This document shows positions 1-7,784 of a stretch of 64,000 bases of DNA, in pieces. The stretch covers positions 1 to 64,000 of the forward strand of contig JAIPBH010000005.1 in the NCBI GenBank assembly GCA_021739635.1, given 5' to 3'. The position numbers and the translations under genes were made by a program. The notes under the pieces were generated by a model. The model was given only the letters and a program-made list of their open reading frames with translations. It searched no databases and was not told the origin of the DNA. Positions within the stretch are counted from its first letter, which is position 1, and every line of letters starts with the position of its first letter. This DNA is from Flavobacteriaceae bacterium. Lineage in GTDB: Bacteria; Bacteroidota; Bacteroidia; Flavobacteriales; Flavobacteriaceae.

Positions 1-120
1 TCTTTTGAGGGTTTTAAAACCAGGGTACTAGCTAAGATAACTGCTTTGACTGTTGTTCAGTATATCAATAAATTTATCTTTGATAGAAATATTAACAATA
101 TTAAAATCAGCATTATTTAA
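1..120 (+). CDS. IS982 family transposase, C-terminal fragment
   Basis: The first 39 codons are open from base 1 and end in TAA at 118-120. The peptide contains SFEGFKTRVLAKITAL and later FIFDRNINNIKISII, which resembles the C-terminus of IS982-family (DDE-type) transposases common in Flavobacteriaceae. The catalytic core lies to the left of the window, so whether the gene is intact cannot be judged. The family assignment comes from recalled sequence similarity over a short stretch. Confidence 0.65.
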   Translation, partial: SFEGFKTRVLAKITALTVVQYINKFIFDRNINNIKISII

Positions 121-134
121 AATGCACAACGGGT
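1..134 (+). mobile_element. Right end of an IS982-like insertion sequence
   Basis: The window opens inside a transposase reading frame that ends at 120. It is followed directly by the sequence aatgcacaacgggt, which looks like a terminal inverted repeat. IS982-type elements carry one transposase gene that ends close to the terminal repeat, and this layout fits. The other end lies outside the window, so neither the full repeat nor a target duplication can be checked, and the exact boundary near 134 is an estimate. Confidence 0.6.
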
Positions 135-181
135 TAATAAAGTATAATTCTGTGTTAGGCTAAATAGTTTGAATTAAATTT

Positions 182-213
182 AAAAAAAATGAGCTCGATG
201 TTAAATCGAGCTC
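182..213 (-). terminator. Intrinsic terminator of the outer membrane barrel gene
   Basis: A perfect 9-bp stem (gagctcgat / atcgagctc, 191-199 with 205-213) has a 5-nt loop. On the minus strand a run of eight T follows (complement of 182-189). It lies about 80 bases past the stop of the minus-strand gene at 295. Confidence 0.75.
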
Positions 214-294
214 ACTGTTTTAAAAACCAATTATACGTTTATCTAAACTTATGGTTAAAGCTTTATAACGCTTTTTTTATTTTTATAGAGTTGA

Positions 295-780
295 TTAAAA
301 TTGATAACGAATACCTAAAGCAATATCAAAATCTAAATCATTATTATAATTTCCAAAACCAAGTTCTGGTCTAAAATCTAAAGAAAGCAATAAAGGAATA
401 TCAAAATTATATTCAATACCTATGTCTCCAGCAGCAAAAAGAAACGTTTCACTGTTATCTCCATTAGGAAAAGGGTTATCCCAACTGAAAGAACTCAATC
501 CGCCACCAACACCAACATACCAATTAAAATTACCATCTAAGCCATAAACCCATTGGTATAATCCTGTAAGTTTAAAAGCATCATAATCATTTCCATTTCT
601 CCAGCCTAAGTCAACTTCTAAACGGTTGCTATCTGTTAAAGCACGCTGATAAGAAATTTCTGCACCCATACCATCACTATCTCCCAATCGTAAACCAATA
701 GCATTATTTGAAATGTCTTGTGCATTTGTTACTGTTGTAAAGCCAATAATACTTATGGCTAGTAAAAATAATTTTCTCAT
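295..780 (-). CDS. Small outer membrane beta-barrel protein
   Basis: The protein has 161 residues. An N-terminal signal peptide (MRKLFLLAISIIGFTTVTNA, cleavage likely after NA) is followed by alternating hydrophobic/polar strands rich in Gly and aromatic residues. It ends in an aromatic C-terminal strand (ALGIRYQF), the usual signal for insertion into the outer membrane. No enzymatic motif is visible. It is transcribed alone, with its own terminator at 182-213. The IS982 end next door is unrelated. The closest general class is the OmpA/OmpW-like small barrels; the function is unknown. Confidence 0.75.
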   Translation of the reverse strand: MRKLFLLAISIIGFTTVTNAQDISNNAIGLRLGDSDGMGAEISYQRALTDSNRLEVDLGWRNGNDYDAFKLTGLYQWVYGLDGNFNWYVGVGGGLSSFSWDNPFPNGDNSETFLFAAGDIGIEYNFDIPLLLSLDFRPELGFGNYNNDLDFDIALGIRYQF

Positions 781-921
781 AAAATTTAAGTTTTTTGTTT
801 CTAGTTAATATACGTGATATTTTAAATAAAAGACCATTTAAAAAAAATATCTAAATATGGTTCTGCAAAAATAACGCCAAAAGTGAACATTTATTTATGA
901 AATTAAAATTTTTATTTTGAT

Positions 922-993
922 TGTCACTTCGAGCGCAGTCGAGAAGTTATTATAGTTGAAAATTTGTAATGAAGTCTCGACTGCGAACTCGAC
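922..993. repeat. Imperfect inverted repeat in the barrel/aroC intergenic gap
   Basis: The gap 781-1175 holds no gene. Within it, cgcagtcgaga near 934-944 is matched by its complement tctcgactgcg at 975-985, with flanking partial complementarity (cttcgag and ctcgac). The arms are unusually GC-rich against the surrounding AT-rich DNA. Similar cgagcgcagtcgag elements recur in flavobacterial intergenic DNA to my recollection. No second copy was seen in this window. It could be a REP-like mobile hairpin or a weak terminator. Confidence 0.5.
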
Positions 994-1175
994 CTGATAT
1001 TGAAAAGTTATTGATGATAAATTCTGTACATTTTAATATTTTATAAACATTATTTCATTGCAACTTATTATTAGCTCGTTTACAAGAATAAAATTATTGT
1101 AAATTTTATGTATTTAGTAAATAACAATTTTTGTTTCTCTAATAATAGATTTACATTAGCAAAAAAAAGTGATTT

Positions 1176-2240
1176 ATGGCTGGAAACTCCTTTGGAAAAC
1201 TGTTTACTCTTACCACATATGGTGAATCTCATGGACCTGCATTAGGTGGCGTTATTGATGGTTGCCCTGCTGGTATTGTGTTAAATTTAGATGCAATTCA
1301 AAATGATTTAGATAGAAGAAAACCAGGACAATCTTCCATAGTTACCCAACGAAAAGAACCCGATACTGTAAAATTTCACTCTGGTATTTTTGAAGGTGTT
1401 ACTACAGGAATGTCCATAGGATTTGTAATTGAGAATACCAATCAAAAATCCCATGATTATTCACACATAAAAGATAGTTACAGACCAAGTCATGCTGATT
1501 ATACATATGATAAAAAATATGGTGTACGTGATTATCGTGGTGGAGGAAGAAGTTCTGCAAGAGAAACAGCGTGTAGAGTAGTAGCAGGAGCTATTGCTAA
1601 ACAAATGCTAAAAGGCATTGAAATCAATGCTTATGTTTCTTCAGTTGGAAACATGAAGCTTAATAAACCTTATAATGAATTAGATTTAACTCAAACAGAA
1701 TCTAATATAGTAAGATGTCCAGACCCAGAAATGGCTGCAAAAATGGAAAGCTATATTAAGGAAGTAAGAAGTAAAGGAGATACCGTAGGTGGCATTGTAA
1801 GTTGTGTTATCAAAAATGTACCTGTAGGTTTAGGTGAGCCAGTGTTTGATAAATTACATGCCGAATTGGGCAAAGCCATGCTATCTATAAATGCGGTTAA
1901 AGGCTTTGAGTATGGTAGTGGTTTTGAAGGAAGTACCATGTTTGGTAGCCAGCACAATGATGCTTTCAATCCAGATGGCACAACTAAAACAAACTATTCT
2001 GGTGGTATTCAAGGTGGTATAAGCAATGGTATGGATATTTACTTTAATGTGGCCTTTAAACCTGTGGCAACACTCATTCAGAAATATGAAACCATTGACA
2101 AAGAAGGTAATATAGTAGAAATGCAAGGAAAAGGGCGTCATGACCCGTGTGTGGTACCAAGGGCCGTGCCTATTGTTGAAGCTATGGCAGCATTGGTTAT
2201 AGCAGATTTTTGGTTACAAAATAAAGTAGCTCATTTGTAG
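1176..2240 (+). CDS. aroC: Chorismate synthase
   Basis: This enzyme catalyses the last step of the shikimate pathway: it removes phosphate from 5-enolpyruvylshikimate-3-phosphate to give chorismate, using reduced FMN. The 354-residue length is normal. The three family signatures are present: [18 protein letters not shown] at about 16-33, a central [19 protein letters not shown] near 119, and [13 protein letters not shown] near 320. The ATG start follows the AT-rich stretch typical of this genome. The gene stands alone, with about 90 bases to the next gene. It is cytoplasmic and nothing about it looks odd. Confidence 0.97.
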   Translation: MAGNSFGKLFTLTTYGESHGPALGGVIDGCPAGIVLNLDAIQNDLDRRKPGQSSIVTQRKEPDTVKFHSGIFEGVTTGMSIGFVIENTNQKSHDYSHIKDSYRPSHADYTYDKKYGVRDYRGGGRSSARETACRVVAGAIAKQMLKGIEINAYVSSVGNMKLNKPYNELDLTQTESNIVRCPDPEMAAKMESYIKEVRSKGDTVGGIVSCVIKNVPVGLGEPVFDKLHAELGKAMLSINAVKGFEYGSGFEGSTMFGSQHNDAFNPDGTTKTNYSGGIQGGISNGMDIYFNVAFKPVATLIQKYETIDKEGNIVEMQGKGRHDPCVVPRAVPIVEAMAALVIADFWLQNKVAHL

Positions 2241-2330
2241 CTATTTCCTGCTTTCCGCTATATCTTTTGCCTAATAGCAAAAGGATGCCGCTACAATCAG
2301 GGCTAAAATAAAAACTCAAAACAAGATGAT

Positions 2331-3776
2331 ATGAAAAAGCTAGCACTACACTGGAAAATCCTAATTGGGATGATACTTGGAATTATCTGGGCTTTATTAT
2401 CCAGTTCATTAGGATGGAGTGCGTTTACCATTAATTGGATAGATCCTTTTGGGACTATTTTTATCAATCTTTTAAAACTAATAGCAGTTCCATTAGTATT
2501 GTTTTCAATAATCAGTGGTGTTGCCAATATTGGAGATCCTGCCAGTTTAGGTAGAATGGGAGGAAAAACACTGCTTATTTATCTCATAACAACAGTGATG
2601 GCTATTTCATTAGGACTTCTTCTTGTAAACACCATCAAACCAGGTAAGCTAATAGACGAGCAAAGTAGAATTGATAACAGAATTAGTTACGAAATTTGGG
2701 CCGATTCTCAAGGGTATCAAATTAAAGATGACATTAACTATCTGCAAGATCCAGATTTTTTTGAGCGTGCTCAAGAAATTTCAAAACTATCAAAAACCCA
2801 ATTAAAAGAAGCTTCAGTTTCCGATAAATTAGAAAACGCAACCAAACGTAAACAAACATCACCTTTACAACCTTTAGTTGATATTGTACCCGATAACTTT
2901 TTTTATTCTCTTTCCAATAATGGCTTAATGTTACAGATTATCTTTTTTGCCATTTTTTTCGGAGTGAGTTTACTCTTCATTCCAAACGAAAAATCACAAC
3001 CTGTTTTAAACTTAGTAGATGGTGTTAATGAGGTTTTTTTAAAAATGGTAGATTTGGTGATGCAAGCGGCACCATTTTTTGTATTTGCTTTATTGGCAGG
3101 AGTTGTTAGCAAAATGGCAGGTGATGATATTGGTAAAGTTATAGAAATTTTTAAAGGCTTAAGTTGGTACTCACTCACTGTATTAATAGGTTTAGTGCTA
3201 ATGATAATTGTTGTGTATCCAGCCATTTTAAAAACGTTTGTAAAGAAAATTCCTTTTTTAGGATTTTTTAAAGCCATGGGGCCAGCTCAAACACTAGCTT
3301 TTTCAACATCTAGTAGTGCAGCAACGTTACCGGTAACTATGGAATGTGTAGAAGGAAATCTTGGAGTTGATAAAAAAGTAAGCAGTTTTGTGTTACCCAT
3401 TGGAGCAACCGTTAATATGGATGGAACCAGTCTATATCAAGCAGTTGCAGTTATTTTCTTGGCACAAATGCACATGATTGATTTAAGTTTTCAACAACAA
3501 ATAACCATCGTACTTACCACTACTTTGGCATCTATTGGTTCTGCAGCAGTTCCTAGCGCAGGTTTGGTTATGCTCATTATTGTACTAGATTCGGTAGGTT
3601 TAAATCCAGCGTGGATAGCCATTATTTTTCCTGTTGATAGAATTTTAGATATGTTTAGAACGGTAGTCAATGTTACTGGAGATGCAACTGTATGTGCTAT
3701 TATAGCTGATGGAGAAGATATGTTAAAGTATCATCCTGAAAAAGACCCAACAGAAACCTTTGATTTAGAATCTTGA
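2331..3776 (+). CDS. Dicarboxylate/amino acid:cation symporter (DAACS family)
   Basis: The protein has 481 residues and many membrane helices, with a long polar loop at about 105-175. Family hallmarks are the serine-rich re-entrant hairpin STSSSAATLPVTMECVEGN near 325 and NMDGTSLYQ near 360 in the substrate/cation-binding core. Members take up glutamate, aspartate or C4-dicarboxylates with Na+ or H+ across the inner membrane; the substrate here cannot be told from sequence. The stop codon lies 2 bases before the sulfurtransferase start, so the two genes are almost certainly co-transcribed. Confidence 0.9.
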   Translation: MKKLALHWKILIGMILGIIWALLSSSLGWSAFTINWIDPFGTIFINLLKLIAVPLVLFSIISGVANIGDPASLGRMGGKTLLIYLITTVMAISLGLLLVNTIKPGKLIDEQSRIDNRISYEIWADSQGYQIKDDINYLQDPDFFERAQEISKLSKTQLKEASVSDKLENATKRKQTSPLQPLVDIVPDNFFYSLSNNGLMLQIIFFAIFFGVSLLFIPNEKSQPVLNLVDGVNEVFLKMVDLVMQAAPFFVFALLAGVVSKMAGDDIGKVIEIFKGLSWYSLTVLIGLVLMIIVVYPAILKTFVKKIPFLGFFKAMGPAQTLAFSTSSSAATLPVTMECVEGNLGVDKKVSSFVLPIGATVNMDGTSLYQAVAVIFLAQMHMIDLSFQQQITIVLTTTLASIGSAAVPSAGLVMLIIVLDSVGLNPAWIAIIFPVDRILDMFRTVVNVTGDATVCAIIADGEDMLKYHPEKDPTETFDLES

Positions 3777-3778
3777 TT

Positions 3779-4606
3779 ATGAAAAAAATTGTAATTTCTA
3801 AACCTATAGTATCGGCCGAATGGCTTCATTCAAATTTAAAATCTGAAAACCTTGTTATTCTTGATGCGAGCATAAAAAAAGTTGTAGGTGAAGGTCATTC
3901 AAAATCAGAAGTTCAAATTCCAAATTCACGCCTTTTCGATTTAAAAGAAGCTTTTAGTGATACGTCAGCACCATTTCCAAACACATTTCCATCAGAATTA
4001 CAATTCACAAAATCGGCTCAAGCCTTAGGCATTAATAACGATAGTGCTATTGTGGTTTATGATGAGCAAGGCATTTATTCAAGTGCCAGAGTTTGGTGGA
4101 TGTTTAAAGCCATGGAACATGATAATGTGGCTGTTTTAAATGGCGGATTAACAGAATGGATTAAAGCTGGTTATAAAACAGAATCTAAAACTGAAAACAA
4201 TGCTAGTTTAGGCAATTTTCAAGCGCAATACAAACCAGAACTTATGAAGTATTTTGATGATGTAAAAATCGCTTCTTCAAAAAAATCTCATATCATCATG
4301 GATGCACGTTCTGAAGCCAGATTTAATAGTTTAGAAGCCGAGCCCAGAGCAGGGTTAAGAAGTGGTACCATACCAAATTCTGTTAATTTGCCTTTTGAAG
4401 ACTTATTAAACGGTCATGTATTAATTTCAGAAGAAGAAATTAAAACTAAATTCAAGCAACTTGCAAAAAAGGAAGAGGCCATTATTTTTTCTTGTGGCTC
4501 TGGAATTACTGCTTGTGTATTGGCTTTAGGAGCAGACATTTCTGGTTATAAAAATATATCGGTTTATGATGGTTCATGGACAGAATGGGGTTGTTTAGTG
4601 CCTTAA
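3779..4606 (+). CDS. sseA: 3-mercaptopyruvate/thiosulfate sulfurtransferase (double rhodanese)
   Basis: The protein has about 275 residues with two rhodanese domains. The N-terminal domain is inactive-type; the C-terminal one carries the active-site loop CGSGITA with the catalytic cysteine near residue 239. The CGSG[VI]TA loop favours 3-mercaptopyruvate as donor over thiosulfate (CRxGx[RT]). An upstream TTG at 3773 would overlap the previous stop codon; the ATG at 3779 fits better and gives MKKIVISKP. It follows the symporter by 2 bases, so it is likely in the same operon. The role is sulfur transfer, cyanide detoxification or cysteine catabolism. Confidence 0.88.
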   Translation: MKKIVISKPIVSAEWLHSNLKSENLVILDASIKKVVGEGHSKSEVQIPNSRLFDLKEAFSDTSAPFPNTFPSELQFTKSAQALGINNDSAIVVYDEQGIYSSARVWWMFKAMEHDNVAVLNGGLTEWIKAGYKTESKTENNASLGNFQAQYKPELMKYFDDVKIASSKKSHIIMDARSEARFNSLEAEPRAGLRSGTIPNSVNLPFEDLLNGHVLISEEEIKTKFKQLAKKEEAIIFSCGSGITACVLALGADISGYKNISVYDGSWTEWGCLVP

Positions 4607-4610
4607 TAAA

Positions 4611-5024
4611 CTACTCTAAAAACTTACTCTTCAACTCTGCTGTTGGAATCATACACGATTCCTTTTTGCCATACCATTTATAGCGGTTTTTAGCTATATA
4701 ATCATAAACCCAATTTCTTATAAATGTGGGTATCATAAAAAATACGCTTAATAAACGGTTTGGAAACCCTAAATGGTAAGCTATTTTTAAAGCTGCGGTA
4801 GATTTGTAATCAATCCCATTTTCTTCCGTATAAAGTAAAATAGAATCTGTTTTTTTAGTATCTATATGGTATTTACTAATAATTTGCTGCCCAACTTCAC
4901 TTTGTAAATCCGTAAACAGAAACACGTTTTTTTTATCATGTTTTATTACATATTGAACAGAACGGTTGCACATATTGCAAACGCCATCAAACAATATGAG
5001 CTTTTTGTTTTTGGGTAAATCCAT
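4611..5024 (-). CDS. DCC-family thiol-disulfide oxidoreductase-like protein (DUF393)
   Basis: The protein has 137 residues. The N-terminus reads ILFDGVCNMCNRSVQYVIK, the DxxCxxC signature (Cys16, Cys19) that names the DCC family and resembles a thioredoxin-like redox pair. The biochemical role of the family is not established. The start is taken at the ATG ending at 5024; the longer TTG start at 5045 would overlap the mutS2 stop codon. It lies directly downstream of mutS2, so it is probably co-transcribed. It is convergent with the sulfurtransferase, with only 4 bases between them. Confidence 0.82.
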   Translation of the reverse strand: MDLPKNKKLILFDGVCNMCNRSVQYVIKHDKKNVFLFTDLQSEVGQQIISKYHIDTKKTDSILLYTEENGIDYKSTAALKIAYHLGFPNRLLSVFFMIPTFIRNWVYDYIAKNRYKWYGKKESCMIPTAELKSKFLE

Positions 5025-5028
5025 GATA

Positions 5029-7194
5029 TTATTTTTTTGCTTCAACTAGTTCTAATTGTTCTATACTCACATTAGTCGTAAACATACCGTAATTAACAAC
5101 AGCTTTATTCTTTTCTATCTTGTCAATACTTCCAATAGCACGTCCATCTTCCATTCGCACTCTATCACCAACCTTTAATACAGGTTTTGGTTTTTCAATA
5201 GGTTTAGACTTTTCTTTAGCCGCTTTTTTCTTTTCTCTAATAACAGTTACTACTTTTTCTGCTTCTTGTTTTACTTTAATTTCTTTCTCCTTTATTACTT
5301 TTTTCTCTTTTACCGAAACCTTTTTTCGTTTAGAGTTTTCTATTTGAACAATTTTAAAGAATTCTCCCATTAATTCTTTTTTCTGTTTGTTTTCAAAATA
5401 TTTTTCAGCAATATCATTTATTTTTTGTCCAAGATAAATAAGTCTTTGATTGCTATCATATAATTCTTGATAGCTTTCTAGTTTCTTCTGAATTTTAGCA
5501 TTTATCTCTTCTAACTTGTCTGCTTCCTGAATTTTTTTCTTTTCATTTAATTTTAAAGATTCACCTGTTTTTTCAAGTTTTGAGCGTTCTTTTTGAAGTT
5601 TTGCAATTGTCTCATCAAACCGCACTTTACTGCGTTCAATTTTCTTTTTAGCACGATTTATTAAACTGTATGGAATGCCATTTTTTTGTGCTACTTCAAA
5701 AGTAAAGGAACTTCCTGCTTGACCAATAACCAGTTTGTATAAAGGTTCTAAAGTTTTTTCATCAAAAAGCATATTCGCATTTTCCATAAAAGGAAGTTCA
5801 TTAGCCAGTATTTTTAAATTGGAATAATGCGTGGTAATAATTCCAAAGGCTTCTCTATGATAAAATTCTTCTAAAAAAGTTTCAGCCAAAGCACCACCAA
5901 GTTCTGGGTCGCTACCAGTTCCAAATTCATCAATTAAAAAGAGTGTATTTTTGTTACATTTCTTTAAAAAATAATTCATTTGTTTTAATCGGTAGCTATA
6001 GGTACTTAAATGATTTTCAATAGATTGATTATCGCCAATATCACTCAATATTCTATCAAACACACATACTTTACTACGTTCATGAACTGGAATTAATAGG
6101 CCACTTTGTAACATAACTTGCAACAATCCAACGGTTTTAAGCGTGATGCTTTTTCCACCAGCATTGGGTCCAGAAATAACTATTACGCGCTTTTCTTTTT
6201 GTAAATCAATAGATTGTGGAAATGTTTTTACCTTCTTTTTAAGATTGTTTAAATATAGTAATGGATGATAAGCATCTCGTAAATGCATGTTTTTTTCTTC
6301 TGAAATTTCTGGAAGAATAGCATTCATAGATTTTGCATATTTTGCTTTTGCCGCAATGATATCAATGTCTATTAAAAAAGATTGAGAATCTGTTAGCAAA
6401 GGAGAAAAAGGGCGAATAAAATTGGTGAGTTCTTTTAAAATACGAATCACTTCTTCTTTTTCTTCATACTCTAAATTATTAAGCTCACGAGAAAATTGTA
6501 GTGTGGTTTCTGGCTCAATATAAACAATACTTCCTGTTTTGCTTCCGCCCATAATGGCACCTTTTACTTTGCGTCTGTACATAGCTTTTACAGCCAAAAC
6601 ACGTTTGTTATCTACCACAGATTCTCTAATATCATCTAAATATTCCATCTGGTGATAGGCATGTAAAGCCGTAGCAAAACTTTGGTTAATTTTACCTTTT
6701 ATTTTATTGATGGATTGTCTTAATTCATATAAAAGATTAGAAGCATTATCTTTAATATCACCAAATCTATCAACAATAGCATCTGTTTTTTCAATGATTA
6801 CTTTTGAAACTTCAATATGAGAAGCAAACTGATTTAAAGTAGGATAATAATCTTTAAACTTTTCAAGAAATATCACTATTTCATTAGTAGTTAATGAAAT
6901 GGATACAATTTTTTTTAAGCTATGAACTTCAAGATAGGTGTTTTCAATGCGCAATAGTTGCAGCTCTTTTGTAATGGCATCAAAACCATGATTAGGAATT
7001 CTATTATTATTGTGAAAAGATGACAGATATTCATTGGTCAACAGTAAGGCAATTAATAGGTCGTCTTTAGAGTTAAATGGCGCTATTTGAAGTGCTTTTT
7101 CATGGCCTAAAACGGTAATACAATGTTCACTAACTTGTTGTAAAACCGTTGGAAATTCTAAATCATGTAATGTTTTTTCGTGAATGTTTATCAT
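5029..7194 (-). CDS. mutS2: MutS2-type MutS family ATPase without Smr domain
   Basis: The protein has 721 residues. The core and clamp region is followed by the ABC-type ATPase with Walker A SGPNAGGKSITLKT near 338 and Walker B FLIDEFGTGSDPELGGALA near 418. A long charged coiled coil (about 510-660) follows, then a short KOW/SH3-like tail ending VSIEQLELVEAKK. MutS2 proteins of Firmicutes and Thermus are near 780 residues and end in an Smr nuclease domain; none is present here, since the chain stops after the tail. This short form looks normal for flavobacteria. Expected roles are collided-ribosome rescue or recombination control rather than mismatch repair. A TAACTTTG promoter element lies at 7226-7233. 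Confidence 0.9.
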   Translation of the reverse strand: MINIHEKTLHDLEFPTVLQQVSEHCITVLGHEKALQIAPFNSKDDLLIALLLTNEYLSSFHNNNRIPNHGFDAITKELQLLRIENTYLEVHSLKKIVSISLTTNEIVIFLEKFKDYYPTLNQFASHIEVSKVIIEKTDAIVDRFGDIKDNASNLLYELRQSINKIKGKINQSFATALHAYHQMEYLDDIRESVVDNKRVLAVKAMYRRKVKGAIMGGSKTGSIVYIEPETTLQFSRELNNLEYEEKEEVIRILKELTNFIRPFSPLLTDSQSFLIDIDIIAAKAKYAKSMNAILPEISEEKNMHLRDAYHPLLYLNNLKKKVKTFPQSIDLQKEKRVIVISGPNAGGKSITLKTVGLLQVMLQSGLLIPVHERSKVCVFDRILSDIGDNQSIENHLSTYSYRLKQMNYFLKKCNKNTLFLIDEFGTGSDPELGGALAETFLEEFYHREAFGIITTHYSNLKILANELPFMENANMLFDEKTLEPLYKLVIGQAGSSFTFEVAQKNGIPYSLINRAKKKIERSKVRFDETIAKLQKERSKLEKTGESLKLNEKKKIQEADKLEEINAKIQKKLESYQELYDSNQRLIYLGQKINDIAEKYFENKQKKELMGEFFKIVQIENSKRKKVSVKEKKVIKEKEIKVKQEAEKVVTVIREKKKAAKEKSKPIEKPKPVLKVGDRVRMEDGRAIGSIDKIEKNKAVVNYGMFTTNVSIEQLELVEAKK

Positions 7195-7225
7195 TCTTGG
7201 TATTGAGATCTTTAGCTTAAAAGCG

Positions 7226-7233
7226 CAAAGTTA
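7226..7233 (-). promoter_or_regulatory. Predicted -7 element for mutS2
   Basis: The minus strand reads TAACTTTG, matching the Bacteroidota TAnnTTTG element. It would start transcription about 25 bases before the mutS2 ATG. The -33 element is not clear. Confidence 0.5.
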
Positions 7234-7252
7234 CATATTAAGTATAAAAGTC

Positions 7253-7729
7253 TTAATTATTTAATTCGTCAAGCATTAAATTATAATCATACTGTAAGTC
7301 TTCATGAAGCGTAGATACCAATTTTTTAATAAGAATGATTTGCCTTTCAAAAATATTGGTCAGCGTTACGTTGTTTTTTATTGAAGGCTTAAATGCGTTC
7401 ATTTTTTGACAGAAATAAAGCAATAATTCAACTTCTGTTTCTTTTTTTAGTGAGTATCGAGCGTATTTTTTTATGGTTCTCAATATTTTTCTAACACTTT
7501 TTTTTATGTAGAAAAAGCTATTAGTGTTTATAAGCTCAAATTGTTCGTCTATTTCTTTTTGAACAGATTCTATATAGCCTGTTTCATCATGAGATTCAAA
7601 CAATAAATAGGTGAGGAGTTCTTTATTTTCTTTTTTAAACTTTGATAAGCGTAAGCATAACTCAGCTAATTCTTCCGAAGAAAGATGTTGTAATTCCTTT
7701 TTTAAATTAGCTACTGATACGGCTTTCAA
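7253..7729 (-). CDS. Conserved hypothetical cytoplasmic protein, TTG start
   Basis: The protein has 158 residues, charged and mostly helical by eye, with no signal peptide, membrane helix or metal motif. The C-terminal part has a Lys-rich amphipathic helix (KKSVRKILRTIKKYARYSLKK). The frame is closed upstream by a TAG two codons before the start and contains no early ATG, so TTG at 7729 is the only sensible start (MKAVSVANLKKEL). It sits between the E1 fusion and mutS2 on the same strand. I recognise it only as a flavobacterial hypothetical. Confidence 0.7.
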   Translation of the reverse strand: MKAVSVANLKKELQHLSSEELAELCLRLSKFKKENKELLTYLLFESHDETGYIESVQKEIDEQFELINTNSFFYIKKSVRKILRTIKKYARYSLKKETEVELLLYFCQKMNAFKPSIKNNVTLTNIFERQIILIKKLVSTLHEDLQYDYNLMLDELNN

Positions 7730-7784
7730 ATACTATAATGTTTTGAGTTTGTTAAAGAATGATACTACAAAATGATTTGTATGA

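Noticed and set aside
189-374. 61-residue reading frame on the plus strand
   Set aside because: It runs through the terminator hairpin and the 3' end of the opposite-strand barrel gene; composition is non-coding.
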